A stretch of DNA of 64,000 bases, taken from the NCBI RefSeq assembly GCF_004345365.1, contig NZ_SLVF01000003.1:1-64000 (forward strand), given 5' to 3'. The position numbers and the translations under genes were made by a program. Below, one piece after another: positions 25,424-34,469 of the stretch. Position 1 is the first letter of the stretch, and each line of letters opens with the position of its first letter. A model generated the notes under the pieces. That model was not told the origin of the DNA. It ran no database searches and saw only the letters and a list, made by a program, of their open reading frames with translations. The DNA is from Kribbella sp. VKM Ac-2568 (GTDB taxonomy: Bacteria; Actinomycetota; Actinomycetes; Propionibacteriales; Kribbellaceae).

Positions 25424-26590
25424 ATGGTAATCGTGGCGCACAACACCTCAGTGAACGCTTCCAGCCGGCAGCCTCCGCGTGTGTTGGGAATCTTCGCCCA
25501 TCCCGATGACGAGACCCTTTGCGCCGGCGGCACTTTCGCCAAGTACGCGAGTGCCGGCGCCGAGGTCCGCGTGGTCTCGCTTACCAAGGGCGGAGCCGGC
25601 CAGATCAGGGACGCGAGCGTGGCGACCCGGGCGACCTTGAGAGCAGTTCGGGAGAAGGAACTCGATGCGGCAGGAAAGGAGCTCGGGCTCACCGAGACGA
25701 GATGTCTCGAGTATCCAGATGGCGGGCTCTCCGAAATCGACAGTCAGATCCTGGTCGAACTCGCGTCGGAGCTGCTCAGCGAGATCGATCCCGATGTGGT
25801 GATCACGTTCGGTCCTGACGGATTCTCCGGTCATCCAGACCACATAGCAGTAGGAGCAGCGGTCACCGCGGCCTGCTACGAAAGGCGATCCGCCACATCG
25901 ATCCGACTCTTCCATTGCCATCCGCCGCGAAGCAGGATGCTACTGCGCAACCGCCTGGCTGAATGGGTCGTCGAGCTGGCAACCCGCTTCAAAGGCACGA
26001 AGGACTTCGTGCGCGCACTGTGGGTCTTCTCGCGAGAGGCGACCGCGCTCGGATATGCGGGCGATTTCGTCAATGTCGAATGGTTTCCATCCGGCTCCTA
26101 CCTCATCGAACAGGGCGAGGCCGCGACGATGATGTACTTCCTTCTGTCCGGTCAGGTGGAGATCCGGCGAGAGGGCGAGGACGGTCGTGTGCGAGTGGTC
26201 GACCGGTCGGGCCCGGGGGAGTTCATCGGAGAAGAGGGCATCGCCACAGGCCGGCCCCGCAACGCGCATGTGGTTGCCCTGGATGACGTCACAAGCCTGA
26301 CATTCTTAGCATCTGACCCCGTCCCCATCGACGGATCTGCGGAGCAGGCCCAGCTTGTCGTGACCAGATCGCTTCCGTCAGGCGATCAGATCGACGCCAG
26401 AGTGAGCACGTGCATCGACGTCTCCGACTTCGTCGGCCACAAGATCCGCGCCGCGGCCGCACATCGCTCTCAGTATCCGATCGATCCGAGCATGTTCGCC
26501 GATCCGATCCTCCGAGAGATGTTCGGCGTTGAGTACTTCATCCAGGTCTTGCCGGAGCGGGAGCTCCACACTTCGCTCCTCGACGAGTAG
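25424..26590 (+). CDS. PIG-L/LmbE-family deacetylase fused to a cyclic-nucleotide-binding domain
   Basis: 388 residues from ATG 25424. The first ~175 residues are a zinc-dependent PIG-L deacetylase: the AHPDDE motif at residues 25-30 and GHPDHIAVG farther on supply the metal ligands and catalytic Asp. Residues ~215-300 form a CNB domain (SYLIEQGEAATMMYFLLSGQ, FIGEEGIATGRPRNAHVVA). About 90 C-terminal residues are unassigned. Family members deacetylate N-acetyl-glucosamine conjugates, such as mycothiol precursors and teicoplanin-type substrates; the substrate here is unknown. Deacetylase joined to a nucleotide sensor is an unusual architecture. It follows DUF2652 after 57 nt, probably in one transcript. 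Confidence 0.85.
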   Translation: MVIVAHNTSVNASSRQPPRVLGIFAHPDDETLCAGGTFAKYASAGAEVRVVSLTKGGAGQIRDASVATRATLRAVREKELDAAGKELGLTETRCLEYPDGGLSEIDSQILVELASELLSEIDPDVVITFGPDGFSGHPDHIAVGAAVTAACYERRSATSIRLFHCHPPRSRMLLRNRLAEWVVELATRFKGTKDFVRALWVFSREATALGYAGDFVNVEWFPSGSYLIEQGEAATMMYFLLSGQVEIRREGEDGRVRVVDRSGPGEFIGEEGIATGRPRNAHVVALDDVTSLTFLASDPVPIDGSAEQAQLVVTRSLPSGDQIDARVSTCIDVSDFVGHKIRAAAAHRSQYPIDPSMFADPILREMFGVEYFIQVLPERELHTSLLDE

Positions 26591-26627
26591 GCCAGAGCAC
26601 CCCCACGACGTCGTGTCCGCGAGCGCG

Positions 26628-27581
26628 CTAAAGCTCCGCTGTCACGTCGTCGAACAAGGCAGTTGAGAAGTACCGCTCCATACGGTCTGGCAGAATTGTG
26701 CCCACGTGGTGCCCGGGGCCAAGGCGGGCGGCAAGCCGCCGCGCTGCGGCGATGTTGAGCCCGCTCGACGGGCCAATGCCCAAGCCGCGACGACCGAACT
26801 CGCGCGCCGTAGCCATTGCCTCCGGCTCCGGGACGAGCACCGGGTCCTCGAGTCCAACGGCGTCAGGGTCGATGAGCCGGCTCATGCCCTCGACGATGCC
26901 CGGTATTCCCCCGACGACCTCTGGGTCGCCCTCCGCAGTGAACGTCGCAGTCGGCATCGCTCGAGCGATGATCGTGTCGTATCCGTGATCCCGCAGCGCG
27001 TGCGCCACGCCCATCAACGTGCCGCCAGTGCCTACACCGGCGACAAAGCCGTCAAGCCGAACGCCGACCTGTTGGATGAGCTCGGGCCCGGTCGAGTGCT
27101 GATGCGCGAACACGTTGCGCGGATTCTCGAACTGCCGGGCGGCGTACAGGTCCGCCTCTGTGCCTGAGTCGTGGAGCAATGCAGCGATCGCTCCATCCAT
27201 GCCCTGCCCAGCAGGCGTGAGAACCACGTCGCCACCGAGCCGGCGGATCATCAAGACCCGCTCTCCGCTGACTGTTTTGGGCATGTACGCCCGAAACGGC
27301 ACACCGACGGTGGCGCAGACCATGCTCAACGCGATCGAGGTCGACCCGCTCGACGCCTCAACCACGACGGTGGAGGGAGACACTTCGCCCGATGCGATCG
27401 CATACGCGACGATGTTCGTCGCCATCCGATCCTTGGTGCATCCGCTGGGCAGCAGGTAGTCGAGCTTCAACCAGAGAGTGCATCCGCTCCGCACATCCTC
27501 GAACGGGATGGTTGGAGTTTCGAGTGGGAGCCGCAACAGCCATGACGCGCGCTCGATGAACCTCGATTGACTTCGACCCAT
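26628..27581 (-). CDS. PLP-dependent cysteine-synthase-like enzyme
   Basis: 317 residues from ATG 27581, preceded by GGAGG. It has fold-type II PLP enzyme motifs: LPSGCTKDRMA contains the lysine that binds PLP (the usual cysteine synthase motif is PSGSVKDR). VEASSGSTSIALS stands where SSGNTG would be. GVGTGGTLMGVAHAL is the phosphate-binding loop and GIGPSSGLNIAAA the C-terminal end. The altered loops suggest a substrate other than O-acetylserine. It points at the PIG-L-CNB gene tail-to-tail, so a shared pathway, perhaps thiol or amino-sugar metabolism, is only a guess. Confidence 0.8.
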   Translation of the reverse strand: MGRSQSRFIERASWLLRLPLETPTIPFEDVRSGCTLWLKLDYLLPSGCTKDRMATNIVAYAIASGEVSPSTVVVEASSGSTSIALSMVCATVGVPFRAYMPKTVSGERVLMIRRLGGDVVLTPAGQGMDGAIAALLHDSGTEADLYAARQFENPRNVFAHQHSTGPELIQQVGVRLDGFVAGVGTGGTLMGVAHALRDHGYDTIIARAMPTATFTAEGDPEVVGGIPGIVEGMSRLIDPDAVGLEDPVLVPEPEAMATAREFGRRGLGIGPSSGLNIAAARRLAARLGPGHHVGTILPDRMERYFSTALFDDVTAEL

Positions 27582-27734
27582 CACCGCCTCCTGTCGACCC
27601 ATGATCCCAACCCTGATCCTTCACGGGACTGAGGCCACTCGAGGGCGAGCATCCGCGGATGCTCACCCTCCTGGCAGGGATTCTGACGTTCTCGACGCGA
27701 CGGATCCGCGAGCCAGGAGCGAACTCGCGACTTG

Positions 27735-27850
27735 AACGGTAACAGCACGGTCCGAGTGCAGGTGGGACGCGGTGGCGACCAGGCCGTGGCGCACGTCAGG
27801 CTGCACACGTTGGGCGCGTTCGCGGACCGGCTCGGCCCCGGTGATGTCCA
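27735..27850 (+). pseudogene. N-terminal transposase fragment (IS1380-like)
   Basis: STVRVQVGRGGDQAVAHVRL followed by HTLGAFADRLGPGD resembles the N-terminus of IS1380-family transposases, where a similar LGxFADxLGLGD block is found. Nothing recognisable follows and the frame ends at 27950 in low-quality sequence. The remainder of 27582-28026 holds no supported gene. Confidence 0.45.
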
Positions 27851-28026
27851 CGCAGCGATCCACACGAATCCGAATCACCCTCAACCGACGCCCAAGAGCA
27901 CGAAGCCGGTCAGTAGACGCAACGTCCATCTCATGAAGGATCAGAGCTAAGGTGGTGCCTAACGACCCTGCCCTCGCGTCCTGGGATCGTTCTCGCCGAT
28001 CCCATCGACACTCAGGGAGAACGCGC

Positions 28027-28530
28027 TTGAATGCGGAGCGACCAGCAGCGATTCGAGACGTGTGCCCGTTTCGACTCGTCGTTGACGAGGACATGGACCA
28101 ACTCATCCGAGAGACCACGATGAGCGACGCGGCAGCCGGCTCGACGCTCTTTGAAGAAGGCGACCCAGCAGACGGCGTCGCAGCCATTCTCGAAGGAAGT
28201 GTCGAGGTCCTCAAACAGGGCCGGGTCCTCGCGACGCTCGGCCCCGGGTCGGTTCTCGGCGAGCTCTCGGTGTTCGTGCCATCCGCCTCTCGCACTGCTA
28301 CAGCCAGAGCGAACTCTCCGGTGCGAATGATCAAGTGGCGTGCGGACGATGTCCAAGGTCGTCTCGCCCGCCACGAACGCCTCGCAACGGCAATCGTGGC
28401 CGATATGGCTTTCGTGCTCGCGGAACGGCTGGACCGGCGCACGCAGGATGTCGTCTCGCTGCTCAAAGCCGCCGGGACACGCCTACCGGTGTCAGAGCTG
28501 GAGCGTTTTCGCAGCCGTGCCGTGGAGTAG
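28027..28530 (+). CDS. Stand-alone cyclic-nucleotide-binding domain protein
   Basis: 167 residues from TTG 28027, chosen because CAGGGAGA lies 6 nt upstream; the frame is open to 27952. A single CNB domain occupies about residues 15-125: GSTLFEEGDPADGVAAILEG, SVEVLKQGRVLATLGPGSVL, and the cassette GELSVFVPSASRTATARA with Glu and Arg in place. The C-terminal 40 residues are helical and end VSELERFRSRAVE; there is no helix-turn-helix, so it is not a CRP-type regulator. It could be a messenger sensor or buffer for the neighbouring cyclase and fusion proteins. Confidence 0.8.
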   Translation: MNAERPAAIRDVCPFRLVVDEDMDQLIRETTMSDAAAGSTLFEEGDPADGVAAILEGSVEVLKQGRVLATLGPGSVLGELSVFVPSASRTATARANSPVRMIKWRADDVQGRLARHERLATAIVADMAFVLAERLDRRTQDVVSLLKAAGTRLPVSELERFRSRAVE

Positions 28531-28780
28531 CCTGCCGCCGGCCCTCGGTTGATCGCCGCAGGCTTGCGCGTCGTGTGTGCACGGTTGAACAGTCGTCGTC
28601 GCGGCGGATCCATAAGGTCGACTGCTGTTAGCAGTCATGGCGGCGACGATGGCCCGTCCGGGTGAGAGGGCCTACGCGCAAATCAGTTTGCCTGTCGGCG
28701 ACGTTCGAAAATGAGGCCATAGCGACGCTCGAAGACGACTCCGCCCAGACAGATGGCGCGGAGGTGTCGGCTCTTGAGGG

Positions 28781-30034
28781 TCAGCTTCGAACCAGCGGGA
28801 CGCCGTAGAGCACCAGGTTATGGGTGTAGCGGCGCGCTGAGTGGTTGTACGAGCCGATGCACGTCACCAGCGCCATCCGGGGCTTTGAGGCGCCGCGGAA
28901 AAGGTCGGTGGGCAGTTGTTCCCGCCGGTAGATCCGGCGAGCCACAATTCGGTACCGGCGGACGCTTCCATCCCCGGCTGTCACCGTAACTTTGGCGCCG
29001 ACCGGCACGTCCCACAGCGCGGCGAACACCCCGCGCCCGTGGCGGGCGGTGTCCACGTGGCCGACGAGCAGCACGGTGCCACCCGCCGAGCCCGGCGCCG
29101 CGCCCGCCGCCCACCAGCCCACGTTGGTCGGCGACTTCGGCACCTGCAGCAAGCCGTCGCGACCGGTCGCGACCGGCACCACAGGGGCATCCACGAAGCC
29201 GGGCAGAGTTAGCCGGATCGGCGGAATGGCGGCTTCCCGTTCCGGCGCCGAAGGGCTGCCTTCGGGAACATGTCCGGTATCACCGGGCGGCCCTCCGAAG
29301 ATCAGGGCGATCCCTATTGCCAACGCTGAAAGACCGAGGAGGCGTCGCCGCGCCCGGGGTGGCTTGCTGGCGAGGAGGAGCACGCCGAGGCCGAGCAGGA
29401 CCCATGCTGTCTGCGAGCGTAGCCGCTGGGCGTCGGCCATCTGGCCGCCGTCGCCAGTGGGCACTAGGGGGTGGTCGGTCCCGACGCGACAGGTACCTTC
29501 CACCATGTGCAGATGCATCTGGATCACGCTCTGGGCGCCTTGAGCCACTGACTTGACGGCAGGCTCGCTGCCTTTCGCCAGCTCGCCTTTGATAAGGGTC
29601 AGGTACTGCCCGTGCTCCTCCCGCTGCAACGCCAGCCAGGCGGCGTCGTACCCAGATGTCCCGATTTTGGCCGTGACGGCGTCGAGCTTCTGACGCTGCG
29701 CCAGCGAAGGTAGTGGGACTAGCCCGTAGCCGAGTTGGCTAGCGGCCTCGAGCTCCTGCGCGGCCAGCTTGCGATGGTCGCGTTCCAGCAGCGCGCCCAC
29801 GCGCCGCACGCATGAACTCCGGCCATGGGCCTGAGCGTCCTCAGCGGCCTGAACGATCGTCAGATTGATCTGGTGGGCATCGTTGAGGTAGCTGATATCT
29901 GTTTGCGTCGTAATCGCGATCGCCGCCTGCGCCGTTCCCAGCAATCCTGCCACGACAAGAAGCAGAAACGCCGACATGCGGGCAACCACCACTTGTGGGG
30001 GCGGAGCCGAGCCTTCGTCCTGCCGCCGAGGCAC
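28781..30034 (-). CDS. DUF4142 domain fused to class F sortase
   Basis: 417 residues from GTG 30034, with AGGGAGG 5 nt upstream. A hydrophobic anchor lies near residues 20-40. Residues ~45-175 form a DUF4142-type helical domain (CVRRVGALLERDHRKLAAQE, LALQREEHGQYLTLIKGEL, MHLHMVEG). Then come one or two membrane helices near 205-240 and a sortase domain from about 275. The sortase has His in LLVGHVDTARHG, Cys in LVTCIGSY and Arg in RRYTHNLVLYG, all catalytic residues. Class F sortases join or process surface proteins in actinomycetes; the substrate is unknown, and no obvious LPxTG partner was seen nearby. The domain combination is uncommon. Confidence 0.85.
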   Translation of the reverse strand: MPRRQDEGSAPPPQVVVARMSAFLLLVVAGLLGTAQAAIAITTQTDISYLNDAHQINLTIVQAAEDAQAHGRSSCVRRVGALLERDHRKLAAQELEAASQLGYGLVPLPSLAQRQKLDAVTAKIGTSGYDAAWLALQREEHGQYLTLIKGELAKGSEPAVKSVAQGAQSVIQMHLHMVEGTCRVGTDHPLVPTGDGGQMADAQRLRSQTAWVLLGLGVLLLASKPPRARRRLLGLSALAIGIALIFGGPPGDTGHVPEGSPSAPEREAAIPPIRLTLPGFVDAPVVPVATGRDGLLQVPKSPTNVGWWAAGAAPGSAGGTVLLVGHVDTARHGRGVFAALWDVPVGAKVTVTAGDGSVRRYRIVARRIYRREQLPTDLFRGASKPRMALVTCIGSYNHSARRYTHNLVLYGVPLVRS

Positions 30035-30579
30035 GCTTACCTCCCTGCGCTCAGACATCGGCGCTTGGTTCGGCGCAGCGCAATTGGCGGGATCACGACA
30101 CGTTATCTGCCGCAATCCGCCCGGCTCGAGGCCCGATTCGACCGGTGGCCGCCGACACCTCCAGCGTCATTCGTCGTTACCGATGACACTAAAGGGGTGG
30201 ACTCCCCGGGTCCACCCCGTGTTCGACCTGCTTAGGCGTGGCGAGGTTTCACCGGTTGCAGGCACCCATAACACTCCTACGGCCAGCTACTTGGCGGCGC
30301 CGAAGGCCTGTCGACTGTGGGCAGGGACTCGACCTCGGTCACCCACACCGGTCGTCACCTGTGGCAAGCAGCCCGGGAACCGCGGGCATCACGATCTAAG
30401 GCTGGAGTACCGGTGGGCAACAACTCGCCGGCGCTGTGGAAGCGCCGGCACGACCCGAGGCGTGGGTGGCGGAGCAGTGCCCGCTACGGGCAGCCGGCGG
30501 GTCGAGTTGGATCATCTTGGGGAAGGCTCGACTCGGGTGCGGAGGCGGAGGAGACTGCTGGTTGAGGGGAGGGGTCGTA
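30035..30579. other. Intergenic stretch with one hairpin
   Basis: No gene is supported. At 30194-30218 GGGGTGGAC pairs with GTCCACCCC around TCCCCGG, a 9-bp stem that could be a terminator or regulatory hairpin. The end of the stretch carries GGGGAGGGG, the ribosome site of the small membrane protein at 30580. Confidence 0.45.
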
Positions 30580-30864
30580 ATGATCGGAGCGCTCCTGTTG
30601 GGTCTGTGCTGTGGGGTTCTGGCGCGCATGCTTGTTCCGCGGGATGCCTTTCGGCATATGAGTGGGCCGATGTCTTGGCTTGTGTCGGTTGGGCTCGGGT
30701 TGCTTGGGGCCGTGGTCGGGTATCTGATTTTCACCGTTGGGTTCGGGATTGGGGACACCGACATCTTTGACTGGGGTGGGGTTCTGAGCGCTTTGATCGG
30801 GACGATCATCGTGCTGCCGATCGCGACTTGGATCCTGCGGCGTACCTCTCGCCAGCCGAACTGA
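30580..30864 (+). CDS. Small membrane protein, GlsB/YeaQ/YmgE (transglycosylase-associated) type
   Basis: 94 residues from ATG 30580, with GGGGAGGGG upstream. Three hydrophobic segments with glycine-rich helices (LLLGLCCGVLARMLVP, WLVSVGLGLLGAVVGYLIFT, LSALIGTIIVLPIATWILRR) match the YeaQ/GlsB family layout and length. These proteins are linked to envelope stress in other bacteria; the molecular role is unclear. Codon use is richer in T at third positions than in most of the window. Confidence 0.75.
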   Translation: MIGALLLGLCCGVLARMLVPRDAFRHMSGPMSWLVSVGLGLLGAVVGYLIFTVGFGIGDTDIFDWGGVLSALIGTIIVLPIATWILRRTSRQPN

Positions 30865-31132
30865 GTTCCGCCGCACCGCCTGACCTGCACGAACGACGCG
30901 GAGTTCAGCCGACACGTCATCGGCGAGGCACGTCGCCGCAGGCGCTCGTGCTCGGCTCGGTGCTGGATGGCATCCCAGAGTCCTCGTGTTCGGCTGACCT
31001 CGCATGGTGGGGTCGGCCTGCTGCTACTTGCCGGTCTGGTGCGCATGGTCCTGCGGGATCCGTGCACGACCGTGGCGAAGTCAGCGGTGGTCGTTGCGTC
31101 TCATGCGGTCGAGGATTTGCTGAAGGGACATC

Positions 31133-31633
31133 GTGTTGAAGACCGGTACCGGCTGTGAGGGTGAAGCGGGCACGTGGTTGCCGCTTGTCTATCGCGGCGA
31201 CGGGGCCTGGATTGGGGTGATGCCTGGCGGGCAGGTCGGCGTTGGAGTGGAGAGCGAAGGTCGAGCGACGTTGCGGGATTCGGGTTACGTCCCGCTGTGG
31301 CCTTTCATGGAGCGTGGCCTCTCCGAGTATGTCCGCGAGTTGTCTCGCGTTTGGGTTCAACTCGAAGGTAGAGGGTTTGCAGGGCCGGGCGCCGTCGTCG
31401 AGTTGACCGTCAGTTCGGCTTGGGCTTCGGGACGCCTGTACTGGAAGCGGCTCGCGGCCTCATGGGTCGTGGAGATGGCTGATCGGTCGATATTCAGTCT
31501 GGAACTTCTGCGCGACATCCTCGACAAGATGATCGGATCGGATGCCTTGTCGGCAGAGCTACGCGAGAGTCTGAGACACGCTTCGTTCAAGCTCGCCGGT
31601 CCTGGGGATGACACCGACTCTGCGGGCAATTGA
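31133..31633 (+). CDS. Hypothetical protein
   Basis: 166 residues from TTG 31133. The sequence has a natural composition (WLPLVYRGDGAWIGVMPGGQ, GYVPLWPFMERGLSEYVREL) and ends with a helical stretch (LLRDILDKMIGSDALSAELR). There is no signal peptide, membrane helix or motif I recognise. The start is uncertain. It is on the same strand as the small membrane protein 270 nt upstream but probably in a separate transcript. Confidence 0.5.
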   Translation: MLKTGTGCEGEAGTWLPLVYRGDGAWIGVMPGGQVGVGVESEGRATLRDSGYVPLWPFMERGLSEYVRELSRVWVQLEGRGFAGPGAVVELTVSSAWASGRLYWKRLAASWVVEMADRSIFSLELLRDILDKMIGSDALSAELRESLRHASFKLAGPGDDTDSAGN

Positions 31634-31915
31634 CGCCTTATGTGCCATGCAACCGGCGGCGTGGAAGATGCCGCGGTCTCACAACTGCGTAGGCCCCGAC
31701 GACGTACTCGGTGACGGCTTGGTGCCGCTGCGCGGCCGAGCGTGGGCGGCGGGGTGTCACAAGAGTGGGGTGGTGCTCGGTCTATTACGAGAGGCGGCCG
31801 TCAGGGGCCGGCTTCGGCTCTGACTTCGGTTGTGGCGTGGGCGTAGGTCCTCGGCATGGGTTGGCTTGGGGGGTGCTGGGTGTTGGGGTCGCCGATTCGA
31901 CGGACAGGACAGATC

Positions 31916-32761
31916 ATGAGCAGTTCTCGGAGTTTCGCAGTTCATGCGAGGAGACGGCCCGCTGGGGTGGCGGTTCTTCTTGCTGCAGTTGCCCTTGTGA
32001 TGGTGAGCCTCAGCTCGGCGGAGAGTGCGGCTCAGGGGAGTCGGTCGGGGAAGCCGACTGTCGTGCTCGTGCATGGGGCCTGGGCGGACGCTTCCAGCTG
32101 GAATGACGTTATTGAGAAGCTCCAGGACGAGGGGTATACGGTTCGGGCGGTAGCCAATCCGCTGCGGTCGCTGTCGGGCGACGCTGCGTACGTGAAGGCC
32201 ATTCTGGAGACACTGACGGGACCGATCGTCCTCGTTGGACACTCCTACGGCGGGGCCGTGATCAGCAACGCGGCCACGGGAAATCCGAACGTCAAGGCGC
32301 TCGTCTATGTCGACGCCTTCGCGCCCGACACAGGCGAGTCCGCGACAGCGCTCGCGGGGCCGGACTCCGCGCTCTCAGCCGACCCGACGACCATCTTCGA
32401 CTTCGTTCCCGCCACCCTTCCGCCCACCGCGGACACCGACATCTACCTCAAGAGGTCGACCGTCTTCGCATCCTTCGCGAACGGGCTGAGTTCCGATGAC
32501 AAGGCAATCCTGACTGCTTCCCAGCGACCGGCCACGGTCGGGGCACTCAACGAGCCGTCCGGAACTCCCGCCTGGCGGACGATCCCGTCCTGGTACCTCC
32601 TCGGCACCGAGGACAAGATCATCCCGCCCAGCGTCCAACGGTTCATGGCCGAAAGAGCCGGCTCCACCATCACCGAGTTCGACGAAGGACACGTCGGCCT
32701 GATGACGGACCCCAAGACCGTCGTCCGAGTCATCGAGCAGGCCGCGAAGAGCATTCGCTAG
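31916..32761 (+). CDS. Secreted alpha/beta hydrolase
   Basis: 281 residues from ATG 31916. An N-terminal basic region and hydrophobic stretch (GVAVLLAAVALVMVSLSSA) form a signal peptide. The hydrolase core begins PTVVLVHGAWADASSW with the oxyanion-hole HG. The nucleophile Ser is in LVGHSYGGAVIS, the acid is Asp in LLGTEDKIIPP and the base is His in DEGHVGLM. This matches the short EstC/salicylate-esterase-like branch of the fold. The substrate is unknown, probably a small ester. The nitrilase gene follows 135 nt later on the same strand. Confidence 0.85.
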   Translation: MSSSRSFAVHARRRPAGVAVLLAAVALVMVSLSSAESAAQGSRSGKPTVVLVHGAWADASSWNDVIEKLQDEGYTVRAVANPLRSLSGDAAYVKAILETLTGPIVLVGHSYGGAVISNAATGNPNVKALVYVDAFAPDTGESATALAGPDSALSADPTTIFDFVPATLPPTADTDIYLKRSTVFASFANGLSSDDKAILTASQRPATVGALNEPSGTPAWRTIPSWYLLGTEDKIIPPSVQRFMAERAGSTITEFDEGHVGLMTDPKTVVRVIEQAAKSIR

Positions 32762-32896
32762 CAGACAGGTCGAGGACCTCAACGTCCAGCCAGGGCATCG
32801 AACCACCACGGCTCGGTGCCCTGGAGGAGGACGGCCTTTGACAGGTTGCCGGTGCGAGTGTGCGGCGTATCGTCAACATCGGGAGGTGGGGGTGTG

Positions 32897-33853
32897 ATGG
32901 GGACGTTGCGGGTTGCGGCTGTTCAGGCGGCTTATGTGCTGATGGATCGGGAGGGCACGCTCGCCAAGGTGGAGGAGGTGTTGGCGGGGGCGGAGGTGCG
33001 GGGGGCTGATTTGGTGGTGTTTCCGGAGGTGTTTGTGCCGGGGACTCCTGTGTGGATTGATGCTGTTCCTATTTGGGATGGGGACGAGCAGTGGTTTGCG
33101 ATGCTGGCTGAGCACGCTGTGGTGGTGCCCAGTGAGGCGACTGAGCGGTTGGGGGCTGCGGCTCGGGAAGCTGGCGTGTACTTGGTGATCGGGGTCAATG
33201 AGCGGGAAGCCACCGGAAGCACTATTTACAACACATTGTTGTACTTCGATGCTGAGGGCAAGCTTCTTGGGAAGCATCGGAAGTTGATGCCTACCGGGTC
33301 GGAGCGGACCGTTTGGGGGATGGGAGACGGGTCGACGCTTGACACCTACGCGACACCGTTCGGGCGGATCGGCGGGTTGATCTGCTGGGAGAACTACATG
33401 CCGTTGGCTCGGTTCTTCCTTTATTCGCTGGGGGTTGACGTGTGGGTGGCGCCGACGTTGGCCACGGGTGACGGCTGGATCGCGACTATGCGCCACATTG
33501 CGCGCGAGGGGCGCTGCTACGTGATCGGGGCCAATCCGTGTCTTCGCGTTGACCAGATCCCGGCGGACTTCCCGGATCGGGAGCGGGTGTGGCGGATCAA
33601 CCCGGATGATCCTGAGTGGGTGGAGCCCGGTAACACGGTGATCGTCGGGCCCAATGGCGAGATCCTTGCTGGGCCTGCGAGGCACGGGGAGACGGTGCTG
33701 TTCGCCGATCTGGATCTCAGCAAGGTCCGGTCGTCGCGGCGGCTGTTCGACCCGGTTGGTCATTACCACCGGCCCGATGTGTTCCGGCTCGCCGTCGACA
33801 CGGCGCCGCGGCCCGTTGTCACCCAGTTGCGCAACGAACTCCCCGGTAACTGA
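32897..33853 (+). CDS. Nitrilase-family carbon-nitrogen hydrolase
   Basis: 318 residues from ATG 32897, behind GGGAGGTGG. The catalytic triad is visible: Glu in VVFPEVFVPGTP, Lys in KHRKLMPTGSER and Cys in GLICWENYMPLARF. The ICWENYMP block is that of true nitrilases (nitrile to acid and ammonia) rather than amidases. GDGSTLDTYATPFGRIGG before it also fits. Codon use is T/G-rich at third positions in the first half, unlike its right-hand neighbours. The substrate is unknown. Transcription ends at the long hairpin that follows. Confidence 0.9.
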   Translation: MGTLRVAAVQAAYVLMDREGTLAKVEEVLAGAEVRGADLVVFPEVFVPGTPVWIDAVPIWDGDEQWFAMLAEHAVVVPSEATERLGAAAREAGVYLVIGVNEREATGSTIYNTLLYFDAEGKLLGKHRKLMPTGSERTVWGMGDGSTLDTYATPFGRIGGLICWENYMPLARFFLYSLGVDVWVAPTLATGDGWIATMRHIAREGRCYVIGANPCLRVDQIPADFPDRERVWRINPDDPEWVEPGNTVIVGPNGEILAGPARHGETVLFADLDLSKVRSSRRLFDPVGHYHRPDVFRLAVDTAPRPVVTQLRNELPGN

Positions 33854-33864
33854 CAACGACACAG

Positions 33865-33914
33865 GGCTTGGCAAACTGGGGATGAGCGTCGCGCTCATCC
33901 CCAGTTGCCAAGCC
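33865..33914. terminator. Long hairpin between convergent nitrilase and CHRD genes
   Basis: The arm GGCTTGGCAAACTGGGGATG plus AGC pairs with its complement around a GTCGC loop; the right arm GCTCATCCCCAGTTGCCAAG plus CC lacks one T. The stem of about 22 pairs lies between two genes that face each other, so it probably terminates both. Confidence 0.75.
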
Positions 33915-33920
33915 GGAAGG

Positions 33921-34469
33921 TCAGTGGTGGTGGCCCAGTTGGGCTCTGATCTCACCTCCGGGGAACGATGAGCTGTGCACGTTGACGTAGGTCGTGCCGT
34001 TGCGGATCGCCTTGACGAAGTCGTTGTACTGGCCGGCGGTCAGGCTCTGGTTGGCTGGGCCGATGACGTCGGCGGCCTTGATCGTGCCGGTCACGGTTGC
34101 CGGGGCCGCGGGGCACAACTGCGTGCCGACCGGGCCGTTGCCCAGGTTGGTGCAGAGGAACACGCTGATCCCGCCGCTCTGGGCTTTCCCACCGAAGTGG
34201 ATGTGAGCCTGCTGGACCGTGCCCTCCAAGCTGGTGTAGCTGAGCTGGTAGGTGATCTGCTGCAGGCGGTCGTCGATCTTGGCCTGGAAGCGACCCGTGC
34301 CGTTGGTCGAGATCGGGAGCGGATCCTCCTCGTACCCGGTCAACTGCTCCCGCAGCATGTTCGGCGAAGTACCCGAGGAATCACTGCCGGCAGTCGCCAC
34401 ACTGCCCGTCGCTGTCACCGCCATTCCGATTCCGATGGCTACAGCCACCACACGTGCTCGTCTTGCCAT
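33921..34469 (-). CDS. Secreted CHRD-domain protein
   Basis: 182 residues from ATG 34469, with AGGGAGGAAA upstream. A signal peptide (residues ~1-30, VVAVAIGIGMAVTATGSVAT) precedes a CHRD domain: LREQLTGYEEDPLPISTNGT, YQLSYTSLEGTVQQAHIHFG, ISVFLCTNL and the closing YVNVHSSSFPGGEIRAQLG. Bacterial CHRD proteins are extracellular and of unknown function. It is divergent from the acidic-protein operon, with 221 nt between the two starts. Confidence 0.88.
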   Translation of the reverse strand: MARRARVVAVAIGIGMAVTATGSVATAGSDSSGTSPNMLREQLTGYEEDPLPISTNGTGRFQAKIDDRLQQITYQLSYTSLEGTVQQAHIHFGGKAQSGGISVFLCTNLGNGPVGTQLCPAAPATVTGTIKAADVIGPANQSLTAGQYNDFVKAIRNGTTYVNVHSSSFPGGEIRAQLGHHH

